Of a stretch of 64,000 bases of DNA, positions 28,801 through 36,999 are shown one piece after another (position 1 is the first letter of the stretch; the number at the start of each line of letters is the position of its first letter). The notes below the pieces were generated by a model. It was not told the origin of the DNA, did not search any database, and saw only the letters and a program-made list of their open reading frames with translations. The DNA is from AWTP1-13 sp963840075. Its GTDB lineage: Bacteria; Pseudomonadota; Alphaproteobacteria; Rhizobiales; Hyphomicrobiaceae. The stretch lies in the NCBI GenBank assembly GCA_963840075.1, contig CAWIXS010000004.1, forward strand, positions 1-64,000. Direction: 5' to 3'. The translations under genes were made by a program, and so were the position numbers.

Positions 28801-28963
28801 CCTCGGCTTCCGTCATCAGGACCACCGTCGGGCGGTTGAGGTCGGGGAACACGTCGACGGGTAGCAGCCGCAGCACAAAGCTGCCGTAGGCCACGAGGAC
28901 CAGCGCGGCGGCGAGAACCAGGAGCCGGCTCTTCAAACTCGCACTGACGAGCAGATTGAACAT
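25832..28963 (-). CDS. Heavy-metal efflux RND permease (CusA/CzcA family)
   Basis: This 1,043-residue inner-membrane RND pump has VFPDLNRPTVVLMTEAEGL after the first helix, and VDDAVVAVENILRRLKE in TM4, the heavy-metal-efflux signature region with its acidic pair. Two periplasmic porter repeats and twelve predicted helices are present. It exports metal cations using the proton gradient, with the adaptor encoded directly upstream. The metal cannot be assigned. No outer-membrane factor gene is present beside it. Confidence 0.92.
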   Translation of the reverse strand: MFNLLVSASLKSRLLVLAAALVLVAYGSFVLRLLPVDVFPDLNRPTVVLMTEAEGLAPQEVEQLVSYPIETTMGGLPGVVRIRSTSGVGLSIVYVEFGWGVDIYRARQQVAERLASVQGQLPKGVHTEMGPISSIMGEIMLVAVTGRSVSPMELREIADFVIRPQLLTIAGVAQVIPIGGEVRQYRVMPDPAAMSRLDISSSDIEAAIRRFGVNTGGGFVDQHAREYLIRNVGLTLRLEDLRNLVVATRQGHSILLRQVAQVDFAARVKRGDAGFMGNPAVIVGIQKQPAADTITLTRAIEKQLETIQKTLPQGVVANKVQFRQATFIETSIQNVERVLVEAAAVVAVVLLLFLMNVRATLISLTAIPTSVLMTALVFNAFGLSINTMTLGGLAIAIGALVDDAVVAVENILRRLKENRLKPSPHPPLEVIARASQEVRSGIFYATVIIILVFVPLFALSGIEGRLFAPLGIAFIVSIVASLLTSITLTPVLASYLLSAARGHGQGDSFVVRHLKAGNTRLLNWAFAHQGTLFTLVAASVVAAGLGAWLLPRAFLPPFNEGTILVTLQYNPGISLAESSRLGAVAERLIMAIPEVKSIGRRTGRAELDEHAEGVHNTEIDVDLARSARAKEEVYADIRAKLAVLPVSVAIGQPIAHRLEHMLSGVQAQIVVKIFGEDLDTLRSLAEAVRARLQSISGLVDLQVEKQVLIPQLKVTPDYERAALYGITPAALTEALEALSNGHVVSQIAEGNRRFDVVMRLSDEKRSTTGLRDLLVSTPKGFVPLRLLATVEEGEGPNQVLRENGQKRIVVQANGDGKRDMAAIVSDIRRALAEMALPQGYVPRLHGTFEAQEEAARVIGLLSLVSLALIFTVLYQRYQSTVLAAIILTTIPLALIGSVIALMLAGQPLSVASMIGFITLAGIAARNGILKISHYINLALFEGERFGPALVMRGSLERLSPVLMTALCAGLALVPLLTGAGEPGREILHPVAVTIFGGLISSTLLDTLLTPVLFLRFGANSLERLLAARDRAPAAAEPGTVEAF

Positions 28964-28981
28964 GATACCCGCCTCCTCGCC

Positions 28982-30688
28982 TCAGCGCACCTGACTGAGG
29001 AGCAGGGCATTGCGCACCACGATCCGTTCGCCGGCCGCGATGCCCGCCGTGACCAGCACGTTGTCGCCGTCGAAAGGCTCCACCCGCACCGTCCGGGGCA
29101 GGAAGACCTCCGGCTCCTTGTGGCTGAAGACCACGGTCTGGCCGCTGGGCGCCTGGGCCAGCGCCGAGCGCGGCAGCACGATGCCGGTCACGCGCTCGCC
29201 GGTGGCGGCGATCACCGTCGCCGGCGTCCCCGCATTCAGGAGCAGGGAAGGCTCCAGGATCTGGAACTGCAGCAGCGTGTACTGCTGTTGCAGGGTCCGG
29301 CTGCGGCCGATGAATTTCAGCTTGATCGCTGCATTGCCGTCGATGCTGGCGATCGCCGTCACGACGGCATCCGGATTGAGCTGGTCGAAGACGAAGGCCT
29401 CCACCAGAAGGCGCGTCGGATCGATGATCTGGAACAGCTGATCGCTCGGCCCCACCACCTGGCCGGCCACCACCCGCGCGGCCGCGACCACGCCGTCGAC
29501 GGGCGCGCGCAGGTCCTCGGGGCGCGCCTTCGCCGCCAGCAGATCGCGCCGGCGCTGCTCGAGGCCCTCGAGCAGGATGCGCGTGTCCTCGACCACGGCC
29601 CTGGTCACCACGTTGGAGGCGAGCAGCTGCTCCTGGCGCGCGAGCTTGCGGCGGTTCAGCGCGATCTCCTGGTCGAGCGTGCCCAGCGTCTGCGCCATGT
29701 CCGAGGAATCGATGAAGTTGAACGCGGGCGCGACGCGTCCGAGCAGATCGCCCGCCTTGACCCTGGTGCCGAGCGGCGGCACCCCGCCCTCGGGCGCCTC
29801 GTAGCGGCCCTGCAGGGTCGATTGCACGACGCCGCTGCGGTTGGGGTCGGGCACGACGCGCCCGTGGAAGCGCACGGTGCGCGGCCGGGTCTCGATCTTG
29901 ACCACCGTCGTTCGAATCTCGAGCAGCCGCTGGGTCGGCTTGGGCACGAACAGGCTGCCGTCCGCGCGGCGCGAGGGGGAGTTGCCGGTGCTGGCGCTCA
30001 TATCCGGGCCGTGGTCGTGGCCGTCGTGGGCCCAGGCCACGGCCGAGGCGAGGATGACGCCGAGGACCACCGCCGGCAGGATGAGCAGCTTGCGCCGCCC
30101 GGACAGCAGCGCCCCTCCGGCGGCGACGCCGAGCAGCAGGAGGCCGGCGAAGGAGACGGCCGTGCGGCCGCCCGGCAAGGCCGCCAGCGCCTCGGCCACG
30201 ATGCGGCGCAGGCCGGCGCCGCCGTTGCCCGTGTTGGCTGCAGGTGGGGGAATCACCAGCGTTCCGACCAGCAGGTCGTGCGCGCCGCCCTCCGACAGGG
30301 TGACGAGGACCTCGTGGCTGCCCGGCTTGCGCAGGCCCGGCGCCGTCACCTCGTAGGTGCCGGTCTTCTCCTGCAGCTCCGCCTTGAACGCCTCGCCGTC
30401 GAGCGCAACCTCGATGGTGGCGCCGGTGACCGGTGCGTTGTCCTCGGCTCGGTCGAGATAGACGACGAGCACCTCGCCCTCGACGATGCCGACGAGCTGA
30501 TACTTCTCGGACGTGGCGACGACACGCGGCGAGGCAGGCGAGGCGGCTGCGGGCGGCGGCGGCCCGTGGTCGTGACCTTCGTGAGCCGGTGCGCGGGCCG
30601 TTGCAAGGAGCACGGCGGCAGCGACAGCGCAGGCAATGGCGGCGGCGCGCGCGCTGGGCGCGAGCAAGGTGCAAGTATGTCGAGACAT
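28982..30688 (-). CDS. RND periplasmic adaptor with His-rich N-terminus (CusB/CzcB-like)
   Basis: The 568-residue protein starts at MSRHTCTLL (30688) with a signal sequence followed by APAHEGHDHGPPPP. A beta-sandwich-like extension and a second hydrophobic segment come next, then another His motif, AHDGHDHGPD. The membrane-fusion part (HGRVVPDPNRSG; GRVAPAFNFIDSSDM; APVDGVVAAARVVAGQVVG) follows from about residue 265. It is longer than usual adaptors because of the extra N-terminal domain of about 230 residues. The two HDGHDHG-type motifs suggest metal capture in the periplasm. It lies immediately upstream of the pump gene. Confidence 0.9.
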   Translation of the reverse strand: MSRHTCTLLAPSARAAAIACAVAAAVLLATARAPAHEGHDHGPPPPAAASPASPRVVATSEKYQLVGIVEGEVLVVYLDRAEDNAPVTGATIEVALDGEAFKAELQEKTGTYEVTAPGLRKPGSHEVLVTLSEGGAHDLLVGTLVIPPPAANTGNGGAGLRRIVAEALAALPGGRTAVSFAGLLLLGVAAGGALLSGRRKLLILPAVVLGVILASAVAWAHDGHDHGPDMSASTGNSPSRRADGSLFVPKPTQRLLEIRTTVVKIETRPRTVRFHGRVVPDPNRSGVVQSTLQGRYEAPEGGVPPLGTRVKAGDLLGRVAPAFNFIDSSDMAQTLGTLDQEIALNRRKLARQEQLLASNVVTRAVVEDTRILLEGLEQRRRDLLAAKARPEDLRAPVDGVVAAARVVAGQVVGPSDQLFQIIDPTRLLVEAFVFDQLNPDAVVTAIASIDGNAAIKLKFIGRSRTLQQQYTLLQFQILEPSLLLNAGTPATVIAATGERVTGIVLPRSALAQAPSGQTVVFSHKEPEVFLPRTVRVEPFDGDNVLVTAGIAAGERIVVRNALLLSQVR

Positions 30689-30734
30689 GAAAAGTCTTCC
30701 CTTCCAGCCAACGCGTGGGCTCGGGACCCGGCAA

Positions 30735-31133
30735 TCAGGCAGGAACGGAAGCTTTGGGAGGCCGCTCCAGGCCGCTGGGCTCGGCACTGTCGCGCAGGAC
30801 CGCCAGCTCGGTTGCAGGCGCAGCCGCCACGGGATGCTCGATCACGGCGGCAGCGACGAGGATCGCACAGCCGGCGCACATGATGTTGCAACAGCCGGTG
30901 GCGCAGCCGGACTCGTCGGCCGCGCCGTCCTCGTGGCCGTGTCCGGCGTGGAGATGCCCCGGGCCGCTGTCGGCGTCGAAGCTGTGGGCGAGGCCGCTCT
31001 GCGCCGCATTTGCGGCCGAATGCGGGTGCCCCGCGGCGTGATCATAGGCGGCAAGCGTGCAGGCGAGCACCAGCGCGAGCGTCATCATGGCTGCAACCAT
31101 GCGTGCCGGCCATGACTTGCGCGCGCTGCACAT
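30735..31133 (-). CDS. His/Cys-rich exported protein of the metal operon
   Basis: The 132-residue protein (MCSARKSW start; 31211 possible) has an N-terminal hydrophobic segment (MVAAMMTLALVLACTLAAY). A His-rich stretch follows (DHAAGHPHS; HLHAGHGHEDG), then a Cys cluster, GCATGCCNIMCAGC, inside a second hydrophobic segment. The pattern suggests binding of soft or transition metals and resembles DUF2946-type small proteins near metal efflux genes. It is the first gene of the putative efflux operon, 46 bases before the adaptor start. Confidence 0.7.
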   Translation of the reverse strand: MCSARKSWPARMVAAMMTLALVLACTLAAYDHAAGHPHSAANAAQSGLAHSFDADSGPGHLHAGHGHEDGAADESGCATGCCNIMCAGCAILVAAAVIEHPVAAAPATELAVLRDSAEPSGLERPPKASVPA

Positions 31134-31311
31134 GCGGGGCTCTTGGTTACCCTGGAGTGCTCCGCTTATGGAGGCGCATTGTGAAAACATCAAGATCGAA
31201 GATCGCAGCAAGGGCCCCAGCGTTACGTTGTTACGGAGCGAGGACGGCCGGATGCCTGTACAGCGCAGGCCGGCCCCGACAGGTCAACGAAAGAGCAACA
31301 GGAGAAGTGAG

Positions 31312-31512
31312 ATGAGCAACACGGTGCAGTTCGTTGTGATGCCCCCCAACGAGGTGGGCGAGGCGGGCTCGAGCGAGCGGCTTCAGCACATCGCCATCCA
31401 GGCCGCCGCGGTGATGCTGCGGGGCTGGTTCGAGGACGAGGAGCCGAGCCCGGAGGAGGCCAAGCAGATGGTGAGCGCGGTCATGGAGGCGCTGCTGACG
31501 GCGCGCCCGTGA
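31312..31512 (+). CDS. Small hypothetical protein
   Basis: A 66-residue acidic protein (VQFVVMPPNEVGEAGSSERL; EEAKQMVSAVMEALL) preceded by a clear AGGAGAAG ribosome site at about 31300. It is protein-like over its full length with no membrane segment. The family is not recognised. It is divergent from the metal operon. Confidence 0.6.
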   Translation: MSNTVQFVVMPPNEVGEAGSSERLQHIAIQAAAVMLRGWFEDEEPSPEEAKQMVSAVMEALLTARP

Positions 31513-31531
31513 GGGCTTCCCTCCCCCTTGC

Positions 31532-31636
31532 GCCAACCGGATTCCCCTCCCCCTCGCACCAACCGGATTCCCCTCCCCCTCGCGCCAACCGGATTCCCCT
31601 CCCCTCGCGCCAACCGGATTCCCCTCCCCCTTGCGG
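31532..31636. repeat. Tandem repeat of about 26 bp, four copies
   Basis: Four copies of a CCAACCGGATTCCCCTCCCC unit plus CTCGCG-type spacer begin at 31532, 31559, 31585 and 31610 (periods 27, 26 and 25). The array lies between the small gene at 31312 and the marR gene, and ends in a GC-rich hairpin-like CCCCCTTGCGGGGAGGGG. Repeats are directly abutting, without unique spacers. Confidence 0.8.
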
Positions 31637-31808
31637 GGAGGGGTCAGGGGTGGGGGGACTCCCGACCTCACAACGGGTGGGGGGAACCGCGACCTCGGAC
31701 ATTCGCAATCCCGCCGGGCGCCCGGCTGCAAACCAGCCCTGCAAACGCCGCAGCACCGCAAGATCATGAGCTAGCTTATGATCGGTGCAGTTGCGAGGGG
31801 TATCATCC

Positions 31809-32297
31809 GTGTCGAGAAGCTCTACACTCCGGCGCGAGATTCTGTTTCAGCTGAGCGATGTCGCGCGCGCCATGCGCACGTTCGTCGACCAGTGCGCGCG
31901 CGGCCACGGGATGACGCGTGCCCAGTGGGCCGTGCTCATCAGGCTGGAGCGGCAGGAGGGCATGACCCAGGCCGAGATGGCCGACGCCCTGGAGATCCAG
32001 CCGATCTCGCTGGTCCGGCTGGTCGACCGCCTGTGCGAGCAGAAGCTTCTGGAGCGCCGCCCGCACGAGCGCGACCGGCGTGCCAACCGGCTTTACCTTA
32101 CGGACAAGGGCCGCAGCACGCTCGATCGGCTCGTACCGCTCGGGCGCGAGATTTCCGGCGATGTGCTCGCCTCGTTCAGCGACAAGGAGACCGGGGCGTT
32201 GCTCGAGACGCTCCTGCGCATCAAGGCCAACATCCGCAGGGCTGCCGCGCGCGACGGCGCGCGGCGCGCGACCAATGGAGCGCGCCATGCTGGCTAG
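31809..32297 (+). CDS. MarR-family transcriptional regulator
   Basis: The 162-residue regulator has a winged helix (MTRAQWAVLIRLERQEGM; LEIQPISLVRLVDRLCEQ recognition helix; RRPHERDRRANRLYLTDKG wing). GTG 31809 follows a GAGGGG site; GTG 31785 is an alternative. It overlaps the emrA-like gene and probably represses the marR-emrA-emrB operon until a phenolic or hydrophobic ligand binds. Confidence 0.9.
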   Translation: MSRSSTLRREILFQLSDVARAMRTFVDQCARGHGMTRAQWAVLIRLERQEGMTQAEMADALEIQPISLVRLVDRLCEQKLLERRPHERDRRANRLYLTDKGRSTLDRLVPLGREISGDVLASFSDKETGALLETLLRIKANIRRAAARDGARRATNGARHAG

Positions 32298-33399
32298 ACC
32301 GCCCTGGCTGGCGCGGGCTTCGGCGCGCCTGCCGATCGCGAAGCTCCCCCCGCTGCGGCTGACGCTTCTGGTGCTGCTGCCGGCGCTGATAGCGCTCGTG
32401 GGAAGCATCCTCTACCTCGCTGGCGGCCGCTACGTCTCCACCGACAACGCCTATGTCGCCGCCCAGAAGGTCCTGATCACCCCGGTTGTCTCCGGCAAGG
32501 TGGTGCGCATCGCCGTGACCGAGGGCCAGCTTCTGAAGCCCGGCGACGAGCTCCTCGCCATCGACGACGAACCCTATCGCTTCACTGCACGGGAGGCGGA
32601 GGCCCGGCTCAGGCGCGTCGAGAGCGAGCTTGCCACCCTCAAGGCCAATCTCGCGAGCCTTGGGCGCCAGATCGAGCTGTCGCGCCTCAACGTGGCCTCG
32701 ACCCAGGCCGACTTCGACCGCAAGAGCAAGCTGCTCGATGGCAGGATCAGCACCCCCTCCGACGTCGACAAGGCCAAGGTGGCTCTCGTCGGCGCCAAGA
32801 CCCAGCTCGAGCTGCTCGAGCAGCAGGAGCGCACCGCGCGCATCCAGCTGCTCGGCGACCCCGACCTCGCCGTCGAGAGATACCCGCAGTACATCGAGGC
32901 CAAGGTGGCGCTGGAGCGCGCCCGGCGCGATCTTTCCAACACCGTGCTGCGCGCGCCGATCGCCGGTGTGGCAACGCAGGTGTCGAGCATCCAGATGGGC
33001 CGCTACCTCACCGCCGGCACCACGGTGTTCGCCATCATCTCCAGCAACGTCGTGTGGGTCGACGCCAACCCCAAGGAGACCGACCTCACCTGGGTGCGCC
33101 CCGGTCAGACCGTGACCATCACCATCGATGCGTTCCCCGACCGGGAATGGAAGGGCCGGGTGGGGGCCATCAGCCCCGGCACCGGGGCCCAGTTCGCCAT
33201 CCTTCCGCCGCAGAACGCCGCCGGCAACTGGATCAAGGTCGTGCAGCGCGTGCCGATGCGCATCGAGTTCGCGCCCGGCCAGGACCTGCGCCGCCTGCGC
33301 GCCGGCATGAGCGCCATCGTCGAGATCGACACCGGCCGCCGCGGCAGGCTTGCGAGGCGGTTCGGCGCCAGCGCCGAGGCGGAGTACCCCGACCCATGA
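32275..33399 (+). CDS. emrA: HlyD-family efflux adaptor (EmrA-like)
   Basis: The 374-residue protein has a single N-terminal membrane helix (LTLLVLLPALIALVGSILYL), then the biotinyl-lipoyl-like half GRYVSTDNAYVAAQKVLITP. A long coiled-coil hairpin (about residues 95-210) and the second lipoyl half (VLRAPIAGVATQVSSIQMG) follow. It links the EmrB pump to an outer-membrane channel. ATG 32275 overlaps marR by 23 bases; ATG 32287 is also possible. The stop overlaps the emrB start (ATGA). Confidence 0.92.
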   Translation: MERAMLARPPWLARASARLPIAKLPPLRLTLLVLLPALIALVGSILYLAGGRYVSTDNAYVAAQKVLITPVVSGKVVRIAVTEGQLLKPGDELLAIDDEPYRFTAREAEARLRRVESELATLKANLASLGRQIELSRLNVASTQADFDRKSKLLDGRISTPSDVDKAKVALVGAKTQLELLEQQERTARIQLLGDPDLAVERYPQYIEAKVALERARRDLSNTVLRAPIAGVATQVSSIQMGRYLTAGTTVFAIISSNVVWVDANPKETDLTWVRPGQTVTITIDAFPDREWKGRVGAISPGTGAQFAILPPQNAAGNWIKVVQRVPMRIEFAPGQDLRRLRAGMSAIVEIDTGRRGRLARRFGASAEAEYPDP

Positions 33400-34940
33400 T
33401 CGGCGCTGCGGCCGCGCGCGGTCTCGACCCGGCGCTGCGGCGGCTCGCCATCACCATCTGCGTGATGATGGCCACCATCATGCAGGTGCTCGACATCACC
33501 ATCGCCAACGTGGCGATTCCCTACATGCAGGGCAGCCTCTCCGCCACGCTCGACCAGGTGAGCTGGGTGCTCACCTCCTATGTGGTGGCGGCGGCGGTGA
33601 TGACGGCGCCGGTCGGGTGGCTGGCGGCGCGGTTCGGGTTCAAGAAGCTGTTCATCGCGTGCGTCATGGGCTTCACCGCCGCCTCGATGCTGTGCGGCAT
33701 CGCCCAAAGCATCGAGGAGATCGTGCTCTACCGCATCGTGCAGGGCATGTTCGGCGCCGCGCTGGTGCCGCTGTCGCAGACCGTGCTGCTCGAGATCTAT
33801 CCTCCGGAGCGCCGCGGCTGGGCCATGTCGCTGTGGGGCATGGGCGTGATGATCGGGCCGATCATGGGGCCGATCCTCGGCGGCCTGCTCACCGAGTACT
33901 ACTCCTGGCGCTGGATCTTCTACATCAACCTGCCGATCGGTGTCGCCGCGACGCTGGGGCTCATGGCCTTCATGGACGAGACCGAGGGCGACGGCCGGCT
34001 GCGGTTCGACTGGCTCGGGTTTGCGGCGCTCAGCGTCGGCATCGGCGCCCTGCAGCTGATGCTCGACCGCGGCGAGCAGCTCGGCTGGTTCGATTCGAGC
34101 GAGATCGTGGTGACCGCCATCGTCTCGGCGACGGGCCTCTACTTCTTCTTCGCGCATTCCCTCACCACGCCCCACCCGTTCGTCTCGTTCGGCATCTTCA
34201 GGGACCGCAACTTCGCCGTCGGCCTCGCCTTCATGTTCATCTGCGGCATGCTGCTGGTGGCCTCGCTGGCGCTGATGGCGCCCTTTCTGCAGGGCGTGAT
34301 GGGCTTTCCCATCATCGACGTGGGCCTGCTGCTCGGCACGCGCGGCATCGGCATGGCGATCGGCCTCGTCGGCGGCGGCCGGTTGATCATGCGCGTCGAC
34401 CCGCGGCTGCTGATGGCCTTCGGCCTCGCCTGCTGCGTCGCCTCGCTCTATTACACGATCGATTTCTCGCCCGACACCGCCGTCTCCACCATCGTGTGGA
34501 CCAGCATCCTGCAGGGCATCGGGCTCGGGACGCTGTTCGTGCCGCTCAACACGCTGGCGCTCTCCTCGCTGCCGGTGGCGCTGCGCACCCAGGGCACCGC
34601 CATGTGGACGCTGATCCGCAACCTCGGCAGCTCGATCGGGGTGTCGATCGTGATCGCCAACCTCAGCAACAAGACGGTGCTGATGCACGCGCGCCTCGCC
34701 GAGAGCGTGACGCCGTTCAATCAGGCGCTCGCCGACCCGGCGGCGGCGATGCTCGACCCGGCGACGGAGACCGGGCGCGCGCTCTTGGCGGAGATCATGA
34801 GCCAGCAGGCGTCGATCATGGCCTACGCCAACGACTTCAAGCTGATGATGGTGATGACGATCCTCTACTTCCCGCTGATCCTTCTGATGCGGCCGGGACC
34901 ACTGGGCCCGCGGCCGGCCGCCGCGCAGGCGGCGGACTGA
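33396..34940 (+). CDS. emrB: DHA2-family MFS multidrug transporter (EmrB-like)
   Basis: This 514-residue transporter has 14 predicted helices. The DHA2 motifs are LDITIANVAIPYMQG in TM1, WLAARFGFKKLF (motif A), and GWAMSLWGMGVMIGPIMGP (motif C) in TM5. It is a proton-coupled exporter of hydrophobic drugs together with EmrA. It is translationally coupled to emrA by a 4-base overlap. It is regulated most likely by the MarR protein that opens the operon. Confidence 0.93.
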   Translation: MIGAAAARGLDPALRRLAITICVMMATIMQVLDITIANVAIPYMQGSLSATLDQVSWVLTSYVVAAAVMTAPVGWLAARFGFKKLFIACVMGFTAASMLCGIAQSIEEIVLYRIVQGMFGAALVPLSQTVLLEIYPPERRGWAMSLWGMGVMIGPIMGPILGGLLTEYYSWRWIFYINLPIGVAATLGLMAFMDETEGDGRLRFDWLGFAALSVGIGALQLMLDRGEQLGWFDSSEIVVTAIVSATGLYFFFAHSLTTPHPFVSFGIFRDRNFAVGLAFMFICGMLLVASLALMAPFLQGVMGFPIIDVGLLLGTRGIGMAIGLVGGGRLIMRVDPRLLMAFGLACCVASLYYTIDFSPDTAVSTIVWTSILQGIGLGTLFVPLNTLALSSLPVALRTQGTAMWTLIRNLGSSIGVSIVIANLSNKTVLMHARLAESVTPFNQALADPAAAMLDPATETGRALLAEIMSQQASIMAYANDFKLMMVMTILYFPLILLMRPGPLGPRPAAAQAAD

Positions 34941-35425
34941 GAATGCGCCGATCACGGCGCACCTCCCCCGATGCGGATCAGCGCCAGTGGTGGAGCGACT
35001 GCGCCGGCTCGGTGGACATCGCCTCTCCCCACACTGACGCCACATGGTTTTGACCGCCTTTTTCCCCGCCCGGCCCGCTGCTGGCGCCAACTCCTGCCGC
35101 CGGTGTGCCGCAAGGGCTCCCGAGGTTGACAGCGGCCCCGGCATCCACGATGGTGCGCGCCATCCAGACGGCCCGTGGGAAACGCGCCGCCGCCCCGCAC
35201 ATGATCCACCCGTCTTGGCGGGGGAGGATCGGGAGGCGGGGAGGTCAACATCCGCCAGCGCGTTGCGCCCGCGGGTGCGATCGGCGATTCGCGGCTGGTT
35301 GGGGTAGATTGGACAAGGGCCAATATAGAGAATGCAGAGCCCCCGCAGTGAAATGTCCCGGCTCCCCGCCTGCGCGGGGGCGACAGGCTGTATTGTAATG
35401 GGCTGCATGGTGTAAAGGGCGCGCG
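34941..35425. other. Intergenic region before ffh
   Basis: No supported gene lies in about 485 bases. It includes a CCCCGCCTGCGCGGGGGCGACAGG hairpin-type intergenic motif near 35360 and an A/T-richer patch (GGGCCAATATAGAGAATGC, about 35310-35330) that could hold the ffh promoter. No small RNA such as the SRP RNA was recognised. Confidence 0.4.
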
Positions 35426-36997
35426 ATGTTCCAATCCCTCTCCGACCGCCTCTCGGGCATCTTCGACAAGCTCACGCGAAGGGGCGCGCTGACCGACAGC
35501 GACGTGGCGGAGGCCATGCGCGAGGTGCGGCGCGCGTTGCTCGAGGCCGACGTGGCGCTCGAGGTGGTGCGCTCGTTCACCGACAAGGTGCGCACCAAGG
35601 CCGTCGGCCAGGAGGTGGTGAAGTCCATCACCCCCGGCCAGATGGTGGTCAAGGTCGTGCACGACGAGCTGGTCGAGATGCTGGGCTCGGACGCTGAGCC
35701 CATCGACCTCGCCGCCCAGCCGCCCGTTGTCATCATGCTGGTCGGCCTGCAGGGCTCGGGCAAGACCACCACCTGCGCCAAGATCGGCTACCGCCTCGCC
35801 AACCGCGACAAGAAGAAGGTGCTGATGGCCTCGCTCGACACGCGCAGGCCGGCGGCGCAGGAGCAGCTCCGCGTGCTGGGCGAGCAGACCGGCGTCGACA
35901 CGCTCCCCATCGTGTCCGGCCAGACTCCGCAGCAGATCACCAGGCGCGCGCTGGAGGCAGCGCGGCTCGCCGGCTACGACGTGCTGCTGCTCGACACCGC
36001 CGGCCGCATCCACATCGACGAGGCGCTGATGCAGGAGTTGGGCGAGGTACGCGACATCGCGCATCCGCACGAGACCCTGCTGGTGGCCGACAGCCTCACC
36101 GGCCAGGACGCCGTGAAGCTCGCCAGGAGCTTCGACGACCGTGTCGGCATCACCGGCATCGTCTTGACCCGCGTGGACGGCGACGGCCGCGGCGGCGCCG
36201 CGCTCTCCATGCGCGCCGTCACCGGCAAGCCCATCAAGCTGATCGGCGTGGGCGAGAAGTGGGATGCGCTGGAGGACTTCCACCCGCAGCGCATCGCCGG
36301 GCGCATCCTCGGCATGGGCGACGTGGTGAGCCTGGTCGAGAAGGCTGCGCAGAACCTCGACATTGAGAAGGCCCAGGCCATCGCCCAGAAGATGCGCAAG
36401 GGCGCCTTCGACCTGGAGGACCTGTCCGATCAGCTGAAGCAGATGGAGAAGATCGGCGGCATGTCGGGGATGATGGGCCTGCTGCCCGGGGTCGGCAAGG
36501 TGAAGAAGCAGCTGGACGCCGCCAACATCGACGACAAGGTCCTCAAGCGCCAGCGCGCCATCATCTCCTCGATGACGCCCAAGGAGCGGCGCAACCCCAA
36601 GGTCCTCGACGGCAAACGGAAGCGGCGCATCGCGGCGGGCTCCGGCACCAAGCCCGAGGACGTGAACAAGCTCATCAAGATGCACCGCCAGATGGCGGAC
36701 ATGATGAAGACCATGAGCAAGCGCGGCGGCTTCATGCAGCGCATGATGGGCATGGGCGGGGGCGGCGGCGCGCCCAGCGATGCCGAGATGGAGCGCATGC
36801 GCTCGGAGCTCGGCAGGCTCGACCCGAAGGCGCTGGAGGCCCTGCCCAAGGACCTGAAGGAGCACCTGCCGAAGGGCCTGCCACCGCCCGGCGCCGGCGG
36901 CCGTCCGCCGCCGAAGCTGCCCGGCCTGCCCGGATTGGGCGGCCCGTCGCTGCCGAGGCTCCCGGGGCTCCCCGGCCTGCCGGGGAAGAAGAAATAG
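35426..36997 (+). CDS. ffh: Signal recognition particle protein Ffh
   Basis: The 523-residue GTPase has an N-domain (MFQSLSDRLSGIFDKLTRRG), G-box GLQGSGKTTTCAKIG near 110-124, TRRPAAQEQL, DTAGRIHIDE and TRVDGDGRGGAALS. The Met-rich M-domain that binds SRP RNA and signal peptides follows. It targets nascent membrane proteins. The tail after about residue 478 is Gly/Pro-rich (GLPPPGAGGRPPPKLPG), making it about 70 residues longer than the E. coli protein, a common alphaproteobacterial variation. Confidence 0.97.
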   Translation: MFQSLSDRLSGIFDKLTRRGALTDSDVAEAMREVRRALLEADVALEVVRSFTDKVRTKAVGQEVVKSITPGQMVVKVVHDELVEMLGSDAEPIDLAAQPPVVIMLVGLQGSGKTTTCAKIGYRLANRDKKKVLMASLDTRRPAAQEQLRVLGEQTGVDTLPIVSGQTPQQITRRALEAARLAGYDVLLLDTAGRIHIDEALMQELGEVRDIAHPHETLLVADSLTGQDAVKLARSFDDRVGITGIVLTRVDGDGRGGAALSMRAVTGKPIKLIGVGEKWDALEDFHPQRIAGRILGMGDVVSLVEKAAQNLDIEKAQAIAQKMRKGAFDLEDLSDQLKQMEKIGGMSGMMGLLPGVGKVKKQLDAANIDDKVLKRQRAIISSMTPKERRNPKVLDGKRKRRIAAGSGTKPEDVNKLIKMHRQMADMMKTMSKRGGFMQRMMGMGGGGGAPSDAEMERMRSELGRLDPKALEALPKDLKEHLPKGLPPPGAGGRPPPKLPGLPGLGGPSLPRLPGLPGLPGKKK

Positions 36998-36999
36998 CC

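Noticed and set aside
25785..30734. Very long open frame (about 1,650 codons) overlapping the metal RND genes
   Set aside because: It lies on the same strand but a different frame from the pump and adaptor genes, is Arg/Gly/Pro/Ala-rich and has no domain; it is a by-product of high GC at third codon positions.
31532..31636. Possible CRISPR array
   Set aside because: The 26-bp repeats abut one another with no unique spacers, there are only four, and no cas genes are nearby.
35300..35425. SRP RNA (ffs) gene just upstream of ffh
   Set aside because: The short hairpin motif here is an intergenic repeat; the conserved GGAA-tetraloop and symmetric-loop pattern of 4.5S RNA was not found.
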